Assembly: GCA_013695925.1 (NCBI GenBank)
Contig: JACCZO010000490.1
Coordinates: 1-12,598 of the forward strand
DNA: 12,598 nucleotides
From: Chthoniobacterales bacterium
GTDB lineage: Bacteria > Verrucomicrobiota > Verrucomicrobiia > Chthoniobacterales > UBA10450
Reading direction: 5' to 3'
Shown here: positions 6,327 to 12,598 of the stretch, piece after piece
How positions within the stretch are numbered: the stretch's first letter is position 1
Layout of the letters: each line of letters opens with the position of its first letter
Notes under the pieces: model-generated
Seen by the model: only the letters and a program-made list of their open reading frames with translations
Database searches by the model: none
Told to the model about the DNA's origin: nothing
Program-made: the position numbers and the translations under genes

Positions 6327-6899
6327 TCAACTGGGCCGGGGTGCGGTGCGGTCGAACGACCTTGGCCGCGGCCGCATTGCTCGCGTGCCGGCGAAAAGCG
6401 GTTGGCGTTTCCCCCACCCGCCGCTCTCGCCCGGCAAGAGGCCGCCGAATTGCTCGCGGTTGAGGATGCCGGGGACGCTGGAGAGCGCAACCAACCCGGT
6501 CTGCTCGATATCCCAGATATCAACCGAAGCGGTGAGACCGGGAACGAATTTTGGAGTCCAGACGACGCCGCCACTGAAGGAGACAGAGTCCTCCGGAGTC
6601 AGGGCGGGACTGCTGGTGAAGACAAGGTTCTGCTCAGACTCGGTGCGGCGCGGGTCGCCGATCGGCACTGCGGGTCCGCCCAGCGAAGTGGGCAGGGTAT
6701 CAGTCACCAGACCGAGCGCAGACGTTGGACTCCCGTAAAGCTGGATGAGGGATGGCTCACGGAAGCCTTTGCCGATCGTCGCTCTCACCGTCAATGTCTC
6801 ATCCAGAGGTTGCCAGCGAATGCCGAACTTGGGCACAGCGACATTCGTGTCGTTGTTCCGGAATTCCTCGTAGCGCACCGCGGCGCTGAGTTCGAGGGA
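6327..6899 (-). pseudogene. TonB-dependent receptor fragment A (part of the beta-barrel), truncated at both ends
   Basis: On the minus strand, from about 6899, the frame reads LELSAAVRYEEF, then NNDTNVAVPKFGIRWQP, LTVRATIGKGFREPSLIQLY and WTPKFVPGLTASVDIWDIE, ending at LNREQFGGLLPGE near 6430. These are typical of the late barrel of large TonB-dependent receptors. After that point the frame turns into unrelated arginine/proline-rich sequence until a stop at 6327, so the end of the barrel is missing. Upstream of about 6900 the homology ends abruptly and sequence of the same receptor type continues on the opposite strand. With no plug, TonB box, signal peptide or barrel end, it cannot make a working receptor. 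Confidence 0.75.
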
Positions 6900-6901
6900 A
6901 T

Positions 6902-7150
6902 GGTGGCTTCGCCAACTTCACCCATAAGATCTTTGGTGATCAAATGATTCTCTTCGGCGACCTCCTTTACCAGCACACTGAGACGCATAACGAATTGGCG
7001 CCGACCGCGACCGGCAATTTTCAGACGCCCGGCGCCGTAGCCATCGCGATTCCTCCCGGGACGGTTTTAAACGGCGTCGCACCTCCGAATACGCCGACCT
7101 TTGAATCGACTGGCTTGCCAGCCGACGCCTTCAATCCGTTTAACCCCGAG
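6902..7150 (+). pseudogene. TonB-dependent receptor fragment B (earlier barrel part), opposite strand to fragment A
   Basis: The plus-strand frame from 6902 reads GGFANFTHKIFGDQMILFGD, LLYQHTETHNELAP, TGNFQTPGAVAIAIPPGTVL and NTPTFESTGLPADAFNPFNP. This style belongs to the central region of the same kind of receptor, ahead of fragment A in a complete protein. After about 7150 the frame loses similarity and stops at 7180. The piece has no start region of its own: the first in-frame ATG (6944) is inside the homology. Together with fragment A it documents an inversion plus loss of intervening and flanking parts. Confidence 0.7.
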
Positions 7151-7464
7151 AACTGGTTGAAGTCGAATCACGGGAGCTGAGAGAAGGGGGCTCTCACCCG
7201 GGCCGCGCCGTAGATGTAAGCATCGGCTGGCGCAGAACCGTTTGAACCGGTCGGCGCGGTGCCGAAAAGTTTCATCTTGTTGATTCGTTTTCGGGCCAGC
7301 CACTGGTTTGACCGGGCTCCATGCGCGGCCCTCGCGGCTCCTTAGGCGAGGCAGATTCTGGAAGCCTCCCGTTGCGGGAAAGGTCGCACTTTTTCAGCGC
7401 TCGGCCGGCAAAAATTCTTCGCTTGGATTCGCGCGCAAAGCAGGCGAGGAGATTCCGCCTGCCG
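7151..7464. other. strip between receptor relic and MFS gene, no recognised gene
   Basis: Nothing convincing is coded here. A minus-strand frame upstream of and including 7168-7275 reads partly protein-like (MKLFGTAPTGSNG, then PADAYIYGAARV) and may be another relic, but I cannot assign a family. The last 140 bases are the leader of the MFS gene. The predicted ribosome binding site GAGGAG (7446-7451) lies in the loop of a 5-bp dyad, AGGCG...CGCCT (7442-7460), which might mask it. Confidence 0.4.
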
Positions 7465-8775
7465 ATGAAAGAGACCGATTTTCAACGCACTGCCTCCGTG
7501 CCCGAAGATCTCACCGGCCGGCCGCGCCGGGTCGCGACCGGTGGCGTTTCCTGGCGGAAAACCTTCTCTGCCTTCCAGTACCGGAATTACCGGCTCTACT
7601 TTTGGGGCCAGCTCGTTTCCCTCATCGGCACCTGGATGACGAGCACGGCGCAGGGCTGGCTCGTCTACCAACTGACAGGTTCCAAGGCATTGTTAGGTGT
7701 CGTCGCTGCCGCCGGCACCGCGCCGATGCTCTTCTTTTCTACCCTCGGTGGCTGGGCGGCCGATCGGTTTCCGAAGCGCTCCGTCCTCATCTGCACGCAG
7801 GTCGCGATGATGATTCTCGCTTTCATTTTTGCGGGACTGGTTTGGACGGCACTCATTCGGCCCTGGGAAATCATCGTTCTCGGCCTGTGCGGCGGGGTCG
7901 TGATGGCTTTCGACATGCCCGCGCGGCAATCGTTTGTGGTCGAGATCGCGAGCCGGGAAGATTTGATGAATGCCATCTCGCTCAATTCTGCGATGTTCAA
8001 TGGCGCGCGGATCATTGGCCCGGCCATCGCTGGTTTCCTGATGGCGAAAGTCGGCATCGCCCTCTGTTTTTTCATCGATGGCGTGAGCTTCCTCGCCGTT
8101 CTCGCCGGGCTGCTCATGATGCGCCTGCCGCCGCACGTCCCGAGTCTCGCGCCGGGCGGACCGCTCGTGCAATCACTCGAAGGTTTCCGTTACGTCTGGA
8201 ATCACGTGCGAGTGCGGACAATTTTCGTCCTCTTCACCATCGTCGGAATTTTCGGCTGGTCCTATTCCGTCCTGATGCCGGCTTTCGCCCGCGACGTCCT
8301 CCATCTCGGGGAGCGAGGCTACGGCTTTTTGTTAGGCGCGAGCGGGGTCGGGGCGCTCATCGGCGCGCTCACGACCGCGACCTTCGGGAGCAACATTTCC
8401 TCCCGCAAACTGGCTTTCGGCGGCGTCTGGCTCTTTTCCGCCATGCTCCTCATCTTCGCCTTCAACCGCAACCTAACAATCGCGATGCTCTGCCTGGCCG
8501 GTATCGGCTTTGGGATGATGCTTTTCTTTTCCACCTCCAACACCACCGTCCAGACCATCGTCCCGAACGAAATGCGCGGCCGGGTGATGGGCATCTGGGC
8601 CCTGATCTTTGGCGGAATGATTCCCTTCGGCGCGCTCGAGGCGGGAGCCGTGGCGCATTACCTCGGGACTTCCGCCACGCTTGCAATTGGGGCGGTGATC
8701 TGTGCGCTGGCCGCGTTCGTCACGCTCCTCATCGTGCGCCGACGCGACGCGCAACTGGCTGCTGGCGGCGCCTGA
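7465..8775 (+). CDS. MFS efflux transporter (MFS_3 / EntS-like)
   Basis: From the ATG at 7465 this is a 436-residue inner-membrane permease with about 12 helices. The opening FQYRNYRLYFWGQLVSLIGT, then WMTSTAQGWLVYQLT, and the loop GGWAADRFPKR (motif A-like G-x3-DR-x2-R) are typical of the MFS_3 (PF05977) group, which includes the enterobactin exporter EntS. It probably exports a small molecule by proton antiport; the substrate is unknown. An upstream in-frame ATG at 7321 would add 48 arginine-rich residues unlike the family, so I prefer 7465, with GAGGAG 13 nt upstream (a long spacing). It runs convergently towards gatA. Nothing ties it to the arsenic genes. Confidence 0.88.
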   Translation: MKETDFQRTASVPEDLTGRPRRVATGGVSWRKTFSAFQYRNYRLYFWGQLVSLIGTWMTSTAQGWLVYQLTGSKALLGVVAAAGTAPMLFFSTLGGWAADRFPKRSVLICTQVAMMILAFIFAGLVWTALIRPWEIIVLGLCGGVVMAFDMPARQSFVVEIASREDLMNAISLNSAMFNGARIIGPAIAGFLMAKVGIALCFFIDGVSFLAVLAGLLMMRLPPHVPSLAPGGPLVQSLEGFRYVWNHVRVRTIFVLFTIVGIFGWSYSVLMPAFARDVLHLGERGYGFLLGASGVGALIGALTTATFGSNISSRKLAFGGVWLFSAMLLIFAFNRNLTIAMLCLAGIGFGMMLFFSTSNTTVQTIVPNEMRGRVMGIWALIFGGMIPFGALEAGAVAHYLGTSATLAIGAVICALAAFVTLLIVRRRDAQLAAGGA

Positions 8776-8815
8776 CTGTGGACGTTCCGCTTTTCCGTTG
8801 CACGTCCAAACCCGC

Positions 8816-8832
8816 GCTTCGCGGAGCGAAGC
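8816..8832. terminator. stem-loop between convergent MFS and gatA genes
   Basis: GCTTCGC (8816-8822) and GCGAAGC (8826-8832) form a perfect 7-bp stem with a 3-nt GGA loop. It lies 40 nt after the MFS stop and 3 nt after the gatA stop (8835-8837), so it could end transcription from both sides, although neither side has a T-run. Read on the minus strand it begins GTAG, AGG, CTTCGC, resembling the core of the palindrome at 12530-12598, so it may instead be a short member of that repeat family. Confidence 0.45.
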
Positions 8833-8834
8833 CT

Positions 8835-10280
8835 CTACAAGGGCCGCCGCTTGTGCCAGGCGGTGCTTTGCTCGAAGCCGTGCGCGACCTGCAGGATGCG
8901 GGCTTCACCTAACGACGGACCGAGAATCTGCAGGCCGATCGGGAGATCTCCGCTCGCCATCCCGCAGGGAACGCTGATCCCGCAAATCCCGGCGAGGTTG
9001 GCCGCAATCGTGAAAATGTCGGCCAGATACATGCGCCACGGATCCGCCGAGCGCTCGCCGATCTTGAAAGCCGGCTCCGGCGTGGTCGGCGAGATGAGCG
9101 CGTCCACCTTCTCAAAAGCACGCGCGAAATCCTGCCGGATGAGTGTTCGCACTTTCTGCGCGCGCAGATAATAGGCGGCGTAATAACCGGAGCTCAGAAC
9201 GTAGGTGCCGAGAATGATTCGGCGTTTCACTTCCGCACCGAATCCTTCCGCGCGCGTCCGGTTGTAGTGATCGAGCAGGTTGAGCGGGTTCTCCGCCCGG
9301 TGGCCGTAACGCACCCCGTCGAAGCGGGCCAGGTTGGCCGAGGCTTCCGCGGTTGCGATGATGTAGTAGGTGTCGATCGCGTAGTCGGTGTGGGGCAGCG
9401 AGACCTCGACGATTTCTGCGCCTAACGAAACGAATTGGGCGACCGCGGTGTCGATCGCGGCCCGTACTTCGGGATCGATTCCATCGCTCAGATATTCCTT
9501 CGCCAACCCGAGCCGCACGCCCTTCAGATCGCCCTGCAGGGCGGCGCGGTAATCCGGCACTGGCGCGTCCAGGGAAGTCGAATCGTTGGGATCGAGCCCC
9601 GCCATCACCTCAAGGAGGAGCGCGGAATCAGCCACCGTTTTCGTGATCGGCCCGATCTGATCGAGCGAAGAGGCAAACGCGACCGCCCCATAACGCGAAA
9701 CGCGGCCGTAGCTTGGCTTCAGCCCGACCACGCCGCAGAGCGCGGCCGGCTGGCGAATGGAGCCGCCCGTGTCCGTGCCTAACGACGCGATCGCCGCGTC
9801 GGCGGCAACCGCCGCGGCGGAGCCACCGCTCGAGCCGCCGGGAATGCGCGCCACGTCCCACGGATTGCGGGTTGGCTTCACGCTCGAGTTCTCGGTCGAG
9901 GAACCCATTGCGAATTCGTCGAGGTTGGTCTTGCCAAATGGAATCGCCCCGGCGGCCTTCAACTTCTGAATTACGGTCGCGTCAAAAAGCGCGCGATAAC
10001 CGCGCAGAATCCGAGACGCACAAGTGCAGGGCTGCCCCGCGACGCTGATCAGGTCCTTGATCGCGAGCGGGATTCCGCCCAACGGAAGGCTGACGTCGGC
10101 GGCGTCAGCGGCGTCGAGCGCGGCGTCGAGATCGCGCGAAAGGTAGGCGTCGATTTTCGGCTCGACCGCTTCGATCCGGTCGTGCAAAGCCTGGAGAACC
10201 TCGCGCGGCGAGACCTCGCGGGCGCGCAAGAGTCTTTGCAATTCGACAATCGTTAGGCCAGGCAGCTCGGGCGGCGTCAT
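8835..10280 (-). CDS. gatA: Asp/Glu-tRNA amidotransferase subunit A
   Basis: A 481-residue amidase-signature enzyme, near the usual 485. GatA releases ammonia from glutamine and, with GatB and GatC, amidates Glu-tRNA(Gln) or Asp-tRNA(Asn). The catalytic Lys-cisSer-Ser set is visible: K75 in PLAIKD, the serines of IPGGSSGGSAA (about 150-151) and the nucleophile in DTGGSIRQPA (about 173). The amidase signature and the GLKPSYGRVSRYG segment are intact. The ATG overlaps the gatC stop by ATGA, and AAGG lies 7 nt upstream. gatB is not next to it, because the downstream neighbour is a convergent MFS gene. Three octamers (9420, 9777, 10251) lie within it. Confidence 0.96.
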   Translation of the reverse strand: MTPPELPGLTIVELQRLLRAREVSPREVLQALHDRIEAVEPKIDAYLSRDLDAALDAADAADVSLPLGGIPLAIKDLISVAGQPCTCASRILRGYRALFDATVIQKLKAAGAIPFGKTNLDEFAMGSSTENSSVKPTRNPWDVARIPGGSSGGSAAAVAADAAIASLGTDTGGSIRQPAALCGVVGLKPSYGRVSRYGAVAFASSLDQIGPITKTVADSALLLEVMAGLDPNDSTSLDAPVPDYRAALQGDLKGVRLGLAKEYLSDGIDPEVRAAIDTAVAQFVSLGAEIVEVSLPHTDYAIDTYYIIATAEASANLARFDGVRYGHRAENPLNLLDHYNRTRAEGFGAEVKRRIILGTYVLSSGYYAAYYLRAQKVRTLIRQDFARAFEKVDALISPTTPEPAFKIGERSADPWRMYLADIFTIAANLAGICGISVPCGMASGDLPIGLQILGPSLGEARILQVAHGFEQSTAWHKRRPL

Positions 10281-10597
10281 TCGATCACCTTGGGCACGAG
10301 GAAGAGGCCATTTGCCGCCCGGGGGGCATTGCGGAGTGCTTCCTCCTGGGTCAGGCCCGGGCGCGTTTCATCGGCGCGCAGGACATCGAATTGCGGCGAC
10401 GCATGGGCGGCGGGCTCGATGCCGTCGACATTTACCTCCTGCAGCCTCGCGGCGTGCTTCAGTACTTGGGCGAGCTGGGTTTGAAAGAGGGCTGTCTCTT
10501 CCGCGGTCAGTTCGATCCGGGCGAGGCGCGCGACGTAGGCGACATCGAAGTTGTTCCTGCCGGGGTCATCGCCCCCGGCTACAACATCTGCCTTCAC
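10277..10597 (-). CDS. gatC: Asp/Glu-tRNA amidotransferase subunit C
   Basis: A 106-residue protein (family about 95-100) with the GatC pattern FDVAYVARLARIELTAEE, a central FQTQLAQVLKHAARLQEVNV, and the C-terminal LTQEEALRNAPRAANGLFLV followed by PKVIE. GatC is the small belt subunit that holds GatA and GatB together. The start is a GTG at 10597, because no ATG or TTG lies in frame before the conserved region, and the ATG one base earlier is out of frame and meets a stop at once. Only the codons AAA AAT separate this GTG from the in-frame TAG of the upstream gene, and there is no clear ribosome binding site, so translation probably depends on coupling. Confidence 0.93.
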   Translation of the reverse strand: MKADVVAGGDDPGRNNFDVAYVARLARIELTAEETALFQTQLAQVLKHAARLQEVNVDGIEPAAHASPQFDVLRADETRPGLTQEEALRNAPRAANGLFLVPKVIE

Positions 10598-10603
10598 ATT
10601 TTT

Positions 10604-10969
10604 CTAGAAATTGAGATGAGTCGCGATCCAGATGACCGCGATCGAGAGCGCGATGACGAGGACGAGAAAAAGCAGTTGGCCTTCGCGCCGTTGTTTGCGC
10701 AGGGAACGGGGCCGGCGCGTTTCGCCGCGAAATTCGCTGTAGCGTTTGTCGTTCAACGCCATCGTGACATCGAGCCGACGGCCACCGGAGCTGGCGCGCT
10801 CAAATAGTTCTTCCCGTTCGCGGCGGGTTTTTTCCTCCGCGACGCGGGGCGCTTCCTCGATCATGCGTTGGAGATCGTCCATCTGCTTGCGCAGATTTTG
10901 CTCGAGGCGGGCGAGTTCCTGCTGCTTCTGATCGAGCGGCGTGTCGGAGTGAGCGCGTCGTCGTGCCAT
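10604..10969 (-). CDS. small coiled-coil protein with C-terminal membrane anchor
   Basis: I do not recognise a family. The 121 residues comprise a charged helical region likely to form a coiled coil (about 12-58: QKQQELARLEQNLRKQMDDL and onward, rich in E/K/R/Q), a basic linker (about 74-97) and one hydrophobic helix (98-117, LLFLVLVIALSIAVIWIA) next to the C-terminus. This makes it a tail-anchored-type inner-membrane protein facing the cytoplasm, by inference from the basic residues before the helix. It lies 6 nt downstream of a larger protein of the same layout and directly upstream of gatC, in the same reading frame as gatC. It may pair with its larger neighbour. Confidence 0.7.
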   Translation of the reverse strand: MARRRAHSDTPLDQKQQELARLEQNLRKQMDDLQRMIEEAPRVAEEKTRREREELFERASSGGRRLDVTMALNDKRYSEFRGETRRPRSLRKQRREGQLLFLVLVIALSIAVIWIATHLNF

Positions 10970-10975
10970 GCTCGC

Positions 10976-11605
10976 CTAACGAGTTGCGCCGTTGAAATAA
11001 AGGAAGAGGAGAAGCGCGACCAGGCCGAACACGATCAGCGGCAGAGTGAAGGCGAGGCCGATCTGGAGCCATTGCCCGAAGGAATGGGCCATTCCGTTGT
11101 TCGTCTCATAGCCGCTCGTCATTTCCGGTAAAGGGACGCCTTCGTGTTCGTCCGCGGTCGCCTGGAGGCGGCTGCGCTGCTGGCTGTACTCAGTGCGCGC
11201 ATCGTCCACCGTGCTGAGGGCGCGGCTTAATTCCTTGCTCAGGTCCGATTGGTTCCAGGTCCGCGGATCGATCGCTTCCAGCAGTTCAAGGTGCTGGCTG
11301 AAACTCTCCCGGGTCGCCCGGAGCTGCTCCATCTTTTTCTGCGCGTCGTAGGCTTCCCGTTCCAGCACCACGAGCGAGCGGGTCAGCTTGTCGGTCATCT
11401 CGGCCCGGCCGTGCTCCAGTTCTTCCTGGCGGCGGCTGAGCTCTTCGAGTTCGCGCTTTTGTTTTTCGATCTGTTCCTGCTGGCGCTTGAGCTGGAGCAA
11501 TTGCTCCTGCGCTTTCTGCACCTGAGAATTGAGGTGCTCAGTGCTGACACTATCGTCTTCGTTTAGCTCCAACATCTGTTCGATCGGGCGGATGCGGTCT
11601 GACAT
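10976..11605 (-). CDS. coiled-coil protein with C-terminal membrane anchor
   Basis: The family is not recognised. The 209 residues contain a long glutamine/glutamate/lysine-rich coiled coil (about 22-105, e.g. QLLQLKRQQEQIEKQKRELE), a second helical stretch (about 118-150), a flexible linker, and a single membrane helix (179-204, WLQIGLAFTLPLIVFGLVAL and onward) at the C-terminus. There is no signal peptide. It heads a minus-strand group with the 121-residue coiled-coil protein, gatC and gatA, spaced 6, 6 and -4 nt. Co-transcription with gatCA is likely from spacing but says little about function. The stop codon (CGT TAG) lies inside a CGTTAGGC octamer. Confidence 0.75.
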   Translation of the reverse strand: MSDRIRPIEQMLELNEDDSVSTEHLNSQVQKAQEQLLQLKRQQEQIEKQKRELEELSRRQEELEHGRAEMTDKLTRSLVVLEREAYDAQKKMEQLRATRESFSQHLELLEAIDPRTWNQSDLSKELSRALSTVDDARTEYSQQRSRLQATADEHEGVPLPEMTSGYETNNGMAHSFGQWLQIGLAFTLPLIVFGLVALLLFLYFNGATR

Positions 11606-11636
11606 GGCGTTTGCGGCGGCGAATCCTACGCCGGGG

Positions 11637-11665
11637 ATATTAATTGGCAGTTAGCAGATTGCCAG
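11637..11665 (-). promoter_or_regulatory. possible sigma70 promoter of the coiled-coil/gatCA group
   Basis: On the minus strand CTGGCA (-35; plus bases 11660-11665; 4 of 6) is followed by a 17-nt spacer and TAATAT (-10; 11637-11642; 4 of 6). The start would be near 11630, leaving a leader of about 25 nt. A small TGGCA...TGCCA dyad overlaps it. The match is modest. Confidence 0.3.
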
Positions 11666-11710
11666 ATTTTTCAATCGAGAAACGAATGTTGGCCACATCC
11701 AACTCATAAT

Positions 11711-11783
11711 CGTGCTCGTCCTCGTCCTCGTCCTCGAAAGCGAAACGGGGAAAAAACCGAGGACGAGGAGGAGGACGAGCACG
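11711..11783. repeat. 26-bp inverted repeat of CTCGTC units
   Basis: The left arm (11711-11736) begins CGTGCTCGTCCTCG and repeats TCCTCG. The right arm (11758-11783) is its reverse complement with one mismatch in 26. The 21-nt loop is A-rich and contains AAAAAA. It lies 12 nt after the methyltransferase stop and upstream of the coiled-coil genes, so in RNA it would form a very stable hairpin, acting as a terminator-like or 3'-end-protecting structure. Its internal hexamer periodicity makes it look like a dispersed palindromic repeat. Confidence 0.85.
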
Positions 11784-11795
11784 AGGAAAAAGCGC

Positions 11796-12598
11796 CTAAC
11801 GACCGGGCATCATTTCGAGGAGCATCCCGCGAAAGTATTCGGTCTCCGGCAGGGTCGGGAGAACGGGATGATCGAGCGCCTGCTCGAAGCGCCGCAGCCG
11901 GCGGGCGGAACGGCGCGCATCGACCAGTGCGTCGGCGATCATTTTCTCGAAAATTTCCGCGCCGACGTGATGCGAGCAGGAAAAAGTTGCGAGCATTCCG
12001 TTAGGCGAAAGGAGCTTGAAAGCCCGCATGTGCAGCTCCTTGTAGCCGCGCAGGGCATCGTGCAAGCCGCCTTTGGTTTTGGTGAACGACGGCGGGTCGA
12101 GGATGATGAGATCGAAGCGCTCTTTCGACTTTTCCGCCCCGCGCAAATATTGGAAGACGTCCTGCTCGATCCAGCGGACTTCGAGTTGGTTGCGGGCTGC
12201 GTTGGTTTGAGCGGCCCGGATGCTGTCTGCGCCGACTTCGACCGCCACGACCTCGGTTGCCCCGGCGCGCGCGCAAGCCAGCGCAAAAGCGCCCTGGCTG
12301 GTGAAACAATCGAGCACCCGCCGCCCGGCGGCGTGCTGCGCGACCAGTTCGTAGTTTGGCATTTGATCGAGGTAGAAGCCGGTCTTTTGCGAATGGAGCA
12401 GATTGATGTGCAACTTCAGGCCTGCGACTTCGATCTCGACGTCGGCTGGCGCTTCGCCGCGCAGCATTCCGGTCTGCAATTCCATTCCCTCCGCGCGCCG
12501 CACGGGTGCGTCGTTGCGCTCGATGATTTGTAGGGCGGGCGCTTCGCCTGCCCCGTCTCCTGACCGGGAAACCTGGGCAGGCGAAGCGCCCGCCCTAC
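11796..12598 (-). CDS. RlmI-type 23S rRNA m5C methyltransferase, N-terminal part outside window
   Basis: The minus frame ending at 11796 is open to the right edge. A GTG at 12503 would give 235 residues, but the family pattern continues upstream of it (IIERNDAPVRRAEGMELQTG), so that GTG is not the start. The visible part is the SAM-dependent methyltransferase domain: HSQKTGFYLDQ, motif I VLDCFTSQGAFALA, motif IV LIILDPPSFTKTKGG and motif VI TFSCSHHV with the catalytic cysteine. RlmI methylates C1962 of 23S rRNA. Full proteins are about 390-400 residues with an N-terminal PUA domain that would lie to the right. The last 23 codons before the edge are encoded by a perfect palindrome, either an in-frame repeat insertion or a junction artefact. 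The stop lies inside a CGTTAGGC octamer. Confidence 0.8.
   Translation of the reverse strand, partial: RAGASPAQVSRSGDGAGEAPALQIIERNDAPVRRAEGMELQTGMLRGEAPADVEIEVAGLKLHINLLHSQKTGFYLDQMPNYELVAQHAAGRRVLDCFTSQGAFALACARAGATEVVAVEVGADSIRAAQTNAARNQLEVRWIEQDVFQYLRGAEKSKERFDLIILDPPSFTKTKGGLHDALRGYKELHMRAFKLLSPNGMLATFSCSHHVGAEIFEKMIADALVDARRSARRLRRFEQALDHPVLPTLPETEYFRGMLLEMMPGR
12530..12598. repeat. perfect 24-bp inverted repeat at the window edge
   Basis: The left arm (12530-12553, beginning GTAGGGCGGGCGCTTCG) and right arm (12575-12598) are exact reverse complements around a 21-nt loop. The element is 69 bp as seen, i.e. 23 codons, and it stays open in the RlmI frame. The window ends on its last base, as expected if an assembly broke at a multi-copy palindrome. 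Confidence 0.9.

Noticed and set aside
7308..8912. Plus-strand frame of 534 codons overlapping the MFS gene
   Set aside because: Arginine/histidine-rich, with no membrane helices; it is an out-of-frame shadow of the MFS permease.
11712..12533. Long plus-strand open frame of 273 codons opposite the methyltransferase
   Set aside because: It starts inside the CTCGTC hairpin and is the shadow of the RlmI gene, whose motifs are clear on the minus strand.
1..12598. CRISPR arrays, tRNA/rRNA genes, insertion sequences, toxin-antitoxin or phage-defence genes
   Set aside because: I found no regularly spaced direct repeats, tRNA-like cloverleaf, transposase motif or defence-protein motif on either strand.

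Overview
This looks like a chromosomal piece of a GC-rich, Gram-negative bacterium. Codon choice, the style of the TonB-receptor relic, the RlmI/GatCA proteins and the palindromic repeats all suggest a soil Verrucomicrobiota (Chthoniobacterales-like). That assignment is inference; no marker gene in the window proves it. The right edge coincides with the end of a perfect palindrome, so the window may stop at an assembly break.

Left block (1-3401, minus strand). A probable operon reads leftwards: a two-CBS-domain protein, a SulP anion transporter with a C-terminal STAS domain, and a NuoM-type proton-pumping subunit cut by the left edge. A plausible sigma70 promoter overlaps the first possible ATG of the CBS gene, so translation probably starts at the next ATG.

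Relic strip (3402-3929). No intact gene. It holds a frameshifted 3' end of a Fis-type helix-turn-helix regulator and, less surely, a scrap of an MFS transporter.

Arsenic block (3930-5700, plus strand). A near-perfect palindrome carries a promoter whose predicted start site falls on the first ATG, so the message is probably leaderless. Four tightly packed genes follow: a DUF6428 protein with a cysteine-rich tail, ArsR, a thioredoxin-type arsenate reductase and a phosphinothricin/arsinothricin-type N-acetyltransferase. Neighbouring genes overlap by 4 nt or lie 4 nt apart. No arsenite efflux pump is present.

Middle block (5766-8775). A DUF1440-like membrane protein gene is followed by two pieces of one type of TonB-dependent receptor in opposite orientations, joined at about 6900. 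An intact MFS exporter comes next.

Right block (8835-12598, minus strand). Reading leftwards: the C-terminal part of an RlmI-type rRNA methyltransferase (its frame runs through a terminal palindrome to the window edge), a 26-bp hairpin, two small coiled-coil proteins each with a C-terminal membrane anchor, then gatC and gatA. gatB is not in the window.

The octamer CGTTAGGC/GCCTAACG occurs eight times between 4421 and 12006 and not at all in the first 4.4 kb. Three of the eight copies supply a stop codon.
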